Below, piece after piece: positions 5,550 to 11,053 of a stretch of 11,559 nt of DNA. The stretch lies in assembly GCA_009698975.1 (NCBI GenBank), contig WLPB01000013.1:1-11559 (forward strand), in the 5' to 3' direction. The position numbers were made by a program, and so were the translations under genes. Source of the stretch: Actinomycetota bacterium. GTDB taxonomy: Bacteria; Actinomycetota; Actinomycetes; Nanopelagicales; Nanopelagicaceae. Each line of letters begins with the position of its first letter. The first letter of the stretch is position 1. The notes under the pieces were generated by a model. That model was not told the origin of the DNA. It searched no databases and saw only the letters and a list, made by a program, of their open reading frames with translations.

Positions 5550-7547
5550 CTATTGTTTCATGGTCTCTGCAAGGCGTCGCAATGAATTCCTGACTATCTC
5601 TTTATCGTTGGTGCGCCAGAGTGGTGGCATCGAATTGAGCAAGATTTGGCCGTAGCGCTTGGTAACGATTCGAGAGTCCATAATCGCAACCACCCCTCGG
5701 TCGTCGATACTGCGAATCAGGCGTCCTGCCCCTTGTGCCAGCAAGAGCGCGGCGCGGGGAACGGAGACCTGCATAAAGCCGCTGCCACCTGCGGTATCAG
5801 CCAGAGCCGAGCGGGCAGCCAATACAGGTTCGTCGGGGCGAGGAAAAGGTAGGCGATCAATAACAACCAAAATACATGAATTGCCTGGCACATCGACGCC
5901 TTGCCAGAGAGACATTGTTCCAAGCAACACTGAAGTCTCATCCGCTGCAAAACGTTCTACTAGCGGACCAACTGCATCTCCACGTTTTTGGGTAATGATT
6001 GAAATTGGACGCTCGGATAAAACTTTACGCAAGTGAATATCAGCAGCTTCTACACCTCGCCATGAGCTGAAGAGCGCCAATGTTCGACCACCTGCAGCAT
6101 CGATGAGTTCGCCGAGTTCTTCGAGTATCTGCGGAGATGTTCCTTCTCGTGTTGGCTCGGGTAAGTGCTTCGGCAAATAAAGCATTCCCTGATTAGCAAA
6201 ATCAAATGGTGAACCGACATCCATTGTCTGCAAATTAGCTGGATCTATATCGCCATCTTTAACATCCTGGTCGCCATCTTCTCCGACGATAAATCCAATG
6301 CTCTTGGCCATTGCATCGAAGCCACTGCCTACGGTCAATGTTGCCGAGGTTGCAATGACTGGGCTCTGGGTCAACAAATTACTGCGCAGAACATGAGAGA
6401 CAGATAGCGGCGCTAAATGCAGCGTAGAAAATGTTGGTTCATACCAGAGCACATGGGTATCGCCCATCTTCAATAACTTTCCAGCAATCGTTGCAATTTC
6501 CTGAACAGCACCCTTTACGCGAGCACGTTCTGCTAGAGCATCTGGATCGAGGATCTCTTCATCAGCTGCCATTGATTGCGTAACAGCGGTCGCTGCCTCA
6601 CGAACCTTGCGGATAGGGCTTTCGAGCGATTGTGGAATCTCTTCTAGGCGACCCTGCTTAGTAAAATCTCCTTTTACATCTGCTCCATAATCGCTCATCG
6701 CATCGTAGAAACTATCAGCGGCGTTGGTAAAGGCCTCAGAAATCTTGCCGGGCATGTATTTGCGCGCCATCGCTGCAGCTCGAATGACACGTGCAGAGGT
6801 CAGTTCTTCTGTGACAGCCTGGGTGGTGCGATCCATAAACTCGTGAGCTTCGTCGATAATGACAGCATCGCGTTCGGGCAAGATTGGATGAGCATCGACA
6901 ATTTCGATTGCGAGCAGCGTGTGATTAGTAACGACAACATCTGCCGTCTGAGCCTTAGCTTTCGCCTTTGCTGCAAAGCAACTACTTCCCCAGGCACAGG
7001 CATCTGCGCCGACACATTCGCGCCCAGATAATGAATTTGCTGCCCATACGCGGCGATCTACCTCGGGTGCATCATCTCGATCTCCCGAGACATCCTTGCT
7101 GCGGGCCCATGCATGTAAACGCTTTGCATCCTTTTCAAGGTAAGAAGATTCAAGAAGTAGTTCGCCATCAGGATCAGGCTCTTCTGAATTCATCTTGGCT
7201 AAGCAAATGTAATTTCCTACGCCTTTATAGATTGCATAAGTAATCTCGCGGCCAAGCTCTTTTTCTAAAGCCGGAACAACTGCAGGAAGGTCACGTTCAA
7301 CTAATTGGCGTTGAAGTGCGAGGGTCGCGGTAGCAACTAACACTTTGCGTCCATGTACCAACGCTGGAATGAGGTACGCCAATGATTTACCTGTGCCTGT
7401 TCCAGCTTGAACCATCAAGTGATGACGATCGGTCAAGGCATTTGCAACAGCCTCTGCCATTTCAATCTGACCATCTCGTGGCGAGCCACCGATTGCAGCG
7501 ACAGCAACATCGAGGGCCTGACGCACCTTCGCTGACATATCGCTCAT
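5550..7547 (-). CDS. DinG/XPD-family iron-sulfur helicase
   Basis: ATP-dependent DNA helicase of superfamily 2, DinG/XPD-like, probably unwinding DNA during repair or replication-fork rescue. Numbered from the ATG at 7547 (665 residues): Walker A AGTGTGKS at 48-55; the four cysteines that hold a 4Fe-4S cluster at 115 (GNYIC), 178, 184 and 190 (REC...DAC...SSC); DEAH box at 232-235; and in the second half ALFSSWRG, GTMSLWQGVDVPG...RLPFPRPDEP, and Q-GAGRLIRS...GVVAIMDSR as motifs IV to VI. These all look intact. The start is chosen because AAGG precedes the ATG by 8 nt; a GTG at 7571 is in frame but has no ribosome-binding site. It shares the 74-bp upstream region with the divergent dioxygenase, including the 20-bp palindrome. 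The symbol dinG is not given because actinobacterial members are only distantly like E. coli DinG. Confidence 0.92.
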   Translation of the reverse strand: MSDMSAKVRQALDVAVAAIGGSPRDGQIEMAEAVANALTDRHHLMVQAGTGTGKSLAYLIPALVHGRKVLVATATLALQRQLVERDLPAVVPALEKELGREITYAIYKGVGNYICLAKMNSEEPDPDGELLLESSYLEKDAKRLHAWARSKDVSGDRDDAPEVDRRVWAANSLSGRECVGADACAWGSSCFAAKAKAKAQTADVVVTNHTLLAIEIVDAHPILPERDAVIIDEAHEFMDRTTQAVTEELTSARVIRAAAMARKYMPGKISEAFTNAADSFYDAMSDYGADVKGDFTKQGRLEEIPQSLESPIRKVREAATAVTQSMAADEEILDPDALAERARVKGAVQEIATIAGKLLKMGDTHVLWYEPTFSTLHLAPLSVSHVLRSNLLTQSPVIATSATLTVGSGFDAMAKSIGFIVGEDGDQDVKDGDIDPANLQTMDVGSPFDFANQGMLYLPKHLPEPTREGTSPQILEELGELIDAAGGRTLALFSSWRGVEAADIHLRKVLSERPISIITQKRGDAVGPLVERFAADETSVLLGTMSLWQGVDVPGNSCILVVIDRLPFPRPDEPVLAARSALADTAGGSGFMQVSVPRAALLLAQGAGRLIRSIDDRGVVAIMDSRIVTKRYGQILLNSMPPLWRTNDKEIVRNSLRRLAETMKQ

Positions 7548-7583
7548 GGCGGCAACCTTACCTCTGCACACCGTCTAATCAAG

Positions 7584-7603
7584 GTAGTTGAATATTCAAC
7601 TAC
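7584..7603. promoter_or_regulatory. Perfect 20-bp palindrome, likely operator
   Basis: GTAGTTGAATATTCAACTAC reads identically on both strands over all 20 bases. It covers the -35 hexamer (TTGAAT, 7588-7593) of the dioxygenase promoter, the position expected for a repressor site. Because it is symmetric it also places TTGAAT on the minus strand, facing the helicase gene. The size and symmetry fit a MarR- or TetR-type dimer, but the protein is not identified. A perfect 20-bp palindrome is very unlikely by chance in a window this size. Confidence 0.75.
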
Positions 7604-7615
7604 TTCTGTTATTAT
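7588..7615 (+). promoter_or_regulatory. Promoter of dioxygenase gene, leaderless
   Basis: The -35 is TTGAAT (7588-7593) and the -10 is TATTAT (7610-7615), separated by 16 bp, a good match to a housekeeping promoter. The -10 ends 6 nt before the ATG at 7622, so transcription should begin at or beside the start codon. There is no Shine-Dalgarno sequence, in agreement with a leaderless mRNA. The -35 lies inside the palindrome. Confidence 0.65.
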
Positions 7616-7621
7616 CAGCTC

Positions 7622-8395
7622 ATGGAAAAGTTGCCAGCCCTCTACATCGGCCACGGCGCACCTTTACTGCTCGATGATCCAATCTGGAGCGGTCAAATAG
7701 CTGGCATTACAGAGAAGTTTGCGAAGCCGACTGCAATCTTGATTATCTCTGCCCACTGGGAATCAGCGCCCATCACAATCTCAAGCCCGCTTGCAAATAC
7801 TCCCCTGGTTTATGACTTTGGTGGATTCGCTCAGAAGTTCTTCGAGATGACTTATCAGACGCCTGATGCAACGGCCTTAGCTGCGCGCATTGCAGCGATG
7901 ATGCCGAAGACAGAACCGCTGCATCAATCACAACGCGGGCTTGATCACGGCGCTTGGGTTCCACTTCGCGTGATGTACCCCGATCACGATATTCCTGTAC
8001 TGCAAATGTCGATGCCGACAACAGATCCAGGAAAATTGATTGAAATTGGACGTCGCCTAGCCCCACTTCGTGATGAAGGAGTTCTGATTATCGGTTCTGG
8101 TTTTATGACCCACGGATTACCATTTCTGCGGGATTGGTCGATTGATGCAAAGGCGCCAGAGTGGTCGTCGGAATTTGATGCATGGGCTGCCGAGCGATTA
8201 GCACAGGGTGATATTGATTCACTTGCAGCCTTCAAGGATTTAGCTCCGGCAGTCAATTACGCCCATCCAACAGTTGAACATTTCACACCACTCTTTGTGG
8301 CACTCGGTGCAGGAAACGATATCGATGCGGCACCAGAGACATTGATTGATGGTTTTTGGATGGGCCTTTCAAAGCGTTCGCTTCTCGTCGCTTAG
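7622..8395 (+). CDS. LigB-family extradiol dioxygenase, YgiD-like
   Basis: A 257-residue class III extradiol ring-cleavage dioxygenase of the LigB superfamily, most like the 4,5-DOPA dioxygenase YgiD group. Such enzymes open catechol rings between carbons 4 and 5 using a metal ion held by histidines. Visible residues: His11 in GHGAP, His45 in SAHWE, His220 in VEHFTPLF (metal ligands by comparison with E. coli YgiD His22, His57 and His234), and His109 (LDHGAW) and His164 (FMTHG) as likely catalytic histidines. The length equals the family norm. The gene stands alone, with a promoter controlled by a palindrome, so it probably responds to an aromatic compound or to stress; the true substrate is not known. 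No partner enzymes of aromatic breakdown lie in the window. The start is firm: ATG, 6 nt after the -10. Confidence 0.9.
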   Translation: MEKLPALYIGHGAPLLLDDPIWSGQIAGITEKFAKPTAILIISAHWESAPITISSPLANTPLVYDFGGFAQKFFEMTYQTPDATALAARIAAMMPKTEPLHQSQRGLDHGAWVPLRVMYPDHDIPVLQMSMPTTDPGKLIEIGRRLAPLRDEGVLIIGSGFMTHGLPFLRDWSIDAKAPEWSSEFDAWAAERLAQGDIDSLAAFKDLAPAVNYAHPTVEHFTPLFVALGAGNDIDAAPETLIDGFWMGLSKRSLLVA

Positions 8396-8398
8396 CGT

Positions 8399-8414
8399 AA
8401 GACTCCAAAGTCTT
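8399..8414 (+). terminator. Small hairpin after dioxygenase stop, weak terminator
   Basis: AAGACT-CCAA-AGTCTT forms a perfect 6-bp stem with a tetraloop, 3 nt after the dioxygenase stop codon. The T-run after it is very short (one extra T, then ATCC), so termination would be inefficient if it happens at all. Confidence 0.3.
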
Positions 8415-8422
8415 TATCCACA
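8414..8422 (+). other. Perfect DnaA-box sequence, isolated
   Basis: TTATCCACA is an exact match to the DnaA box consensus. It is the only exact copy I found; a near match (TGTGGATAG, one mismatch) lies at 414-422. An isolated box occurs by chance roughly once per 130 kb counting both strands, so it may be incidental. No origin features such as clustered boxes or an AT-rich unwinding element surround it. Confidence 0.3.
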
Positions 8423-8457
8423 GTAGCTGCAATCTGCTTAAATCACTGGCATCAACC

Positions 8458-8463
8458 TAATTT
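8458..8463 (+). promoter_or_regulatory. Possible -10 element for the small-ORF unit
   Basis: TAATTT matches TANNNT and would start a transcript near 8470, just before the structured leader. No recognisable -35 is present at the right distance, so this is a weak assignment; read-through from the dioxygenase gene is an alternative source of transcript. Confidence 0.25.
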
Positions 8464-8485
8464 AACCTTCGCGAACTTCCACTCA

Positions 8486-8557
8486 CTTCTCGATTCGGAT
8501 CTGTCACCCTGGTGAAGCCCGAAATCTCTGCAGCATCCGTTGCAGAGTAGAGAAGGG
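8486..8557 (+). promoter_or_regulatory. Predicted three-way-junction RNA leader covering RBS
   Basis: Three helices can form together. P1 pairs 8486-8491 (CTTCTC) with 8550-8555 (GAGAAG). P2 pairs 8492-8498 with 8519-8526, seven pairs with one bulged A, capped by TCAC/GTGA around loop CCTG (8504-8515). P3 pairs 8527-8532 with 8541-8546 and has an 8-nt loop. P1, P2 and P3 follow each other with no linker except 3 nt (8547-8549), a compact junction. The 3' strand of P1 uses the first bases of the GAAGGG ribosome-binding site (8552-8557), so folding would hide it. This is the layout of a translational riboswitch or RNA thermometer, but I cannot match it to a known class. Found by hand pairing, without energy calculation. 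A 12-codon GTG frame (8512-8550) also lies inside. Confidence 0.4.
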
Positions 8558-8564
8558 AAATGTT

Positions 8565-8678
8565 ATGAAAATTCTAGATTGGCTCTCACTCATTATGAGT
8601 ATCGGAAAGTTAATCCTTCTAGCAATAGAAATTAAGAACGCCCACCGTAATCGCGGCGGGCGTTCAGAAACTTCTTAA
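8565..8678 (+). CDS. Small ORF, 37-residue amphipathic peptide
   Basis: The ATG at 8565 is preceded by AGAAGGG with 7 nt spacing from the AAGGG core, one of the best ribosome-binding sites in the window. The peptide has a hydrophobic, helix-forming half (residues 3-23, rich in Leu and Ile, with one Trp) and a basic, polar tail (residues 24-37, K-N-A-H-R-N-R-G-G-R). Polar residues D5, S8, S12, K15 and E22 fall on one face at helical spacing, so an amphipathic membrane-bound helix is more likely than a simple membrane span. No family is recognised. It is flanked by a structured leader upstream and a strong terminator 9 bp downstream, so it has its own transcription unit. It may be a small membrane protein, a toxin-like peptide or a leader peptide; alternatively the RNA itself is the product and the frame is incidental. 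Confidence 0.5.
   Translation: MKILDWLSLIMSIGKLILLAIEIKNAHRNRGGRSETS
8636..8665 (+). repeat. Strong GC hairpin within small ORF
   Basis: GAACGCCC (8636-8643) pairs with GGGCGTTC (8658-8665), followed inward by one A-C mismatch and a CCG/CGG helix around a 6-nt loop (8648-8653). The stem is 11 pairs, mostly GC. No T-run follows, so it is not a usual terminator. It lies in codons 24-34 of the small ORF and could protect the RNA end, slow ribosomes, or belong to a larger non-coding RNA fold. Confidence 0.55.
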
Positions 8679-8686
8679 CAGGAAGT

Positions 8687-8734
8687 CAAGGAGCCGTTCA
8701 CTTAGATAACTCTTTGTGGGCGGTTTCTTGTTTT
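8687..8734 (+). terminator. Intrinsic terminator of the small-ORF unit
   Basis: Bases 8687-8701 pair with 8716-8730 over 15 positions, five of them G-U pairs (outer end CAAGG/TTCTTG side, inner end CAC/GTG), with a 14-nt loop. TTTT follows at 8731-8734, then AAATAA. This is a good rho-independent terminator for plus-strand transcription, starting 9 bp after the small-ORF stop. The G-U pairs become mismatches on the minus strand, so it should act mainly in this direction. Confidence 0.65.
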
Positions 8735-8803
8735 AAATAATACATCTTCTCCAACTCAGTAGTAAGGCAATCGAGCAGATTTTTAAAACTACTTTTAGTT
8801 ACT

Positions 8804-9253
8804 TTAAATGAGGGCGAGAGCGGCGATTGCCGCGTCATAACCTTTATCTTCTTTACTACCTACAACTCCAGAACGCGCAATTGCCTGCAGTAAGTCGTCG
8901 CACATGAGTACGCCGAAACCAATTGGCTTTGAGAATTTGAGTTGTACATTCATAACGCCGTGAGTAACGCCTTGGCAAACATAATCAAAGTGTGGAGTCT
9001 CTCCCTTGAGTACGAGACCAACCACGACAACAGCATCAAATCCCTCTTCAAATGCCTTCTGTGCCGCAAGCGGAAGTTCGAAAGATCCTGGAACATAGAA
9101 GAGTTCAATCTTTGCAACAGATGCTGCCTCTAACGCTCGACGAGCACCTGCCACGAGGTCATCACAGATCTCGAGATGCCACGATGAAGAGATGATTGCA
9201 ACCTTTGCCTTTGGGTGTGAAATCACTGTTATTTCAGGTGCGTGGCCAGCCAT
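8804..9253 (-). CDS. ribH: 6,7-dimethyl-8-ribityllumazine synthase
   Basis: Joins 5-amino-6-ribitylaminouracil with 3,4-dihydroxy-2-butanone 4-phosphate, the step before riboflavin, in the cytosol. At 149 residues it has the normal length. Diagnostic segments: SSWH (23-26), VPGSFELP (54-61), and GETPHFDYVCQGVTHG (84-99) with His88 as the catalytic histidine. The segment near 114-129 (GVLMCDDLLQAIARSG) departs from the usual TxDxxEQAxxR pattern: Leu replaces the usual Glu of EQA, while Arg127 is kept. The ATG at 9253 overlaps the ribBA stop by one base (TAATG) and has GGAG 7 nt upstream, so translation is probably coupled. It is the last gene of the operon. No convincing terminator follows it on the minus strand. 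Confidence 0.96.
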   Translation of the reverse strand: MAGHAPEITVISHPKAKVAIISSSWHLEICDDLVAGARRALEAASVAKIELFYVPGSFELPLAAQKAFEEGFDAVVVVGLVLKGETPHFDYVCQGVTHGVMNVQLKFSKPIGFGVLMCDDLLQAIARSGVVGSKEDKGYDAAIAALALI

Positions 9254-10449
9254 TATGCATCTCCTCTTTCGTGTCCGAGCTTTGCTCGTTTACTTTCTAT
9301 ATATGAACGGTTGTACTGGTGGATCTCTGCTGAAAGGTGTTCTTGTGTTACATCAAAGCCTGCGCCCACAAGAGCTGCAATCTTTTGAGGATTATTCGTT
9401 AATAGGGTGAGATTGCTGACCTTGAGGGTGTGAAGAATTTCCAGCACATCTTCCCATTCGCGAGCATCAACTGGATGCCCCAGAGAGATATTTGCATCAA
9501 CGGTGTCGAGTCCTTCATCTTGCAGCTGATACGCCTTGAGTTTTTCGGTGAGACCAACTCCGCGTCCTTCATGGTCGCGCAGATAGATGATGTATCCAAA
9601 ACCATGTTCGGCAATTGCTTTCTTAGATAGCGCTAACTGATCTCCACAATCACAGCGCAGCGAACCTAATACATCACCCGTAAAACACTCAGAATGAATT
9701 CGAATATAAGGATTCGTGCCTGGTTCTCCAAAGCGCGCAATCACATGATCTCGAGATTTTAGCGCTGGATAGGTTGCTAACTGCCATTGACCTTCAGGAA
9801 GTTGAACATCGGCCCAATTGAGTTCTATCTCGCTCTTGTGGCTAGCCTTGTAATTGGCCTTCCAATAGGTGGTGAGTTCTTTGATGGTAATCATCGTAAT
9901 TTTATGTTGTTCGGCAAAGTCACGGAGAGTTTCTCCGCGTGCCATCGACCCATCTTCAGCAAGAATTTCCGATAGGAGCGCAGCAGGATTGGCTCCGACC
10001 AACTGTGCAAGTGCTACACCTGCCTCTGTGTGTCCACTACGTGTTCCGAGCCCGCCTTCGCTGGCAATAAGTGGATAGATATGGCCAGGCCGGGCAAAGT
10101 CATGGGCTGTCGAGTTAGATGAACCAAGTGCATTAATCGTGGCAGTTCGCTCTTGTGCGCTGACACCTGTTGTCAGCCCTTGCGCTAAGTCAACAGAGAC
10201 AGTGAATGCTGTTTTGCGCTTATCTTGATTGCTCTCAAACATCAGTGGCAAATTAAGGCGTCGGGCGGTTGCTTTATCAAGACCAACGCAGAGAATTCCG
10301 GTTGTGTGACGGACCATAAATGCAGTCTGTTCAGCTGTGACTTTTTCAGCAAGAATTATGAGATCGCCTTCATTTTCGCGAGATTCATCATCAGTAACAA
10401 TGAGGAATCTTCCTGCAGCGAATTCCTCGAGTGCGGATTTAATTGACAT
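9253..10449 (-). CDS. ribBA: Bifunctional RibB/RibA riboflavin precursor enzyme
   Basis: A fusion supplying both precursors. Numbered from the ATG at 10449 (398 residues): residues 1 to about 200 are 3,4-dihydroxy-2-butanone-4-phosphate synthase, acting on ribulose 5-phosphate, with DDESRENEGDLI (20-31), HTTGI, RPGHI and RSGHTEAG (137-144). The rest is GTP cyclohydrolase II, with HSEC-FTGD-LGS-RCDCG giving zinc ligands Cys255, Cys266 and Cys268, then RDHEGRGVGL, DTVDAN and LLTNNPQK. The H in HEGRG (Q in E. coli) is typical of actinobacterial enzymes as I recall. The stretch after TNNPQK is unusual: TQEHLSAEI stands where many enzymes have an ERVP-like motif. The ATG is preferred over a GTG at 10458 because AAAGG lies only 2 nt before that GTG. 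It overlaps the end of ribE by 11 bp. Confidence 0.96.
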   Translation of the reverse strand: MSIKSALEEFAAGRFLIVTDDESRENEGDLIILAEKVTAEQTAFMVRHTTGILCVGLDKATARRLNLPLMFESNQDKRKTAFTVSVDLAQGLTTGVSAQERTATINALGSSNSTAHDFARPGHIYPLIASEGGLGTRSGHTEAGVALAQLVGANPAALLSEILAEDGSMARGETLRDFAEQHKITMITIKELTTYWKANYKASHKSEIELNWADVQLPEGQWQLATYPALKSRDHVIARFGEPGTNPYIRIHSECFTGDVLGSLRCDCGDQLALSKKAIAEHGFGYIIYLRDHEGRGVGLTEKLKAYQLQDEGLDTVDANISLGHPVDAREWEDVLEILHTLKVSNLTLLTNNPQKIAALVGAGFDVTQEHLSAEIHQYNRSYIESKRAKLGHERGDA

Positions 10450-11053
10450 TGTTGCCACCGCCTTTAGTGATCAGGCGTTCAACATATTTTGCGAGAATAT
10501 CAACCTCGACATTGACGATATCTCCTGGAGACTTGAGCGAAAGATTTGTCTTAGCCAAAGTCTCTGGGATAAGCCAGAGCGTCACATGATTGTGTACATC
10601 CTCGATTGCGCCCACTGTCAGTGAAACTCCATCTATGGTGATTGAGCCCTGATTAACAATGTATTTAGAGAGGCTTTCGGGGACTTCAATGATGAACTCT
10701 TCCCACTTCTCACCTGGTGTGCGAGAGACCACCTTGGCAACTCCATCAACATGGCCCTGAACGATGTGGCCACCCATGCGCATATCCATCTTCGCTGCGA
10801 GCTCAAGATTTACAGCTGATCCGACTTCTAGCGAACCGAGAGAGGTAAGTGAAAGCGTCTGAACCATTACATCGGCGGTGAATGAATCGATAGTCAATGA
10901 TGTCGCGGTAAGACAAGTACCGTTGACTGCAATTGAATCTCCAACTGAAAGATCTGGAGTCAATAGAGGAGACAGGACGGTGAGCACAGATGAGCTCTCA
11001 CTGCGTGTAATTGCAGTTATTTTGCCAAGTTCAGCAACTAATCCGGTAAACAT
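10439..11053 (-). CDS. ribE: Riboflavin synthase, alpha subunit
   Basis: Converts two molecules of 6,7-dimethyl-8-ribityllumazine into riboflavin and the pyrimidine precursor, which RibH reuses. At 204 residues it has the standard length, made of two related lumazine-binding halves. First half: MFTGLVAELG (1-10) and VNGTCLTA (43-50). Second half: GGHIVQGHVDGV (94-105), IDGVSLTV (140-147) and PETLAKTNL (163-171). Each NGTCLT/DGVSLT pair marks one half. The short C-terminal tail (ITKGGGNNVN) is encoded by the bases that also hold the ribBA ribosome-binding region and start. Its ATG overlaps the ribD stop as TAATG, the same arrangement as ribBA/ribH, so ribD, ribE, ribBA and ribH are one operon with coupled translation. 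Some databases call this gene ribC. Confidence 0.96.
   Translation of the reverse strand: MFTGLVAELGKITAITRSESSSVLTVLSPLLTPDLSVGDSIAVNGTCLTATSLTIDSFTADVMVQTLSLTSLGSLEVGSAVNLELAAKMDMRMGGHIVQGHVDGVAKVVSRTPGEKWEEFIIEVPESLSKYIVNQGSITIDGVSLTVGAIEDVHNHVTLWLIPETLAKTNLSLKSPGDIVNVEVDILAKYVERLITKGGGNNVN

Noticed and set aside
8414..8422. Replication origin suggested by the DnaA box
   Set aside because: One isolated box, with no cluster, no AT-rich unwinding region and no dnaA, dnaN or gyr genes near.
8501..8526. Possible hammerhead ribozyme core (GTC, CTGGTGA and CGAAA in sequence)
   Set aside because: The required CUGANGA core is changed (G at the invariant A) and there is no stem between it and GAAA, so the ribozyme fold cannot form.
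8512..8550. 12-codon upstream ORF starting with GTG inside the leader
   Set aside because: No ribosome-binding site and no -10 at leaderless distance; its stop just before the RBS is interesting but not enough to call it a gene.
8787..8800. Hairpin AACTA/TAGTT as terminator of the riboflavin operon
   Set aside because: Only five AT-rich pairs and no real T-run on the minus strand; 8735-8803 otherwise shows nothing I can support.
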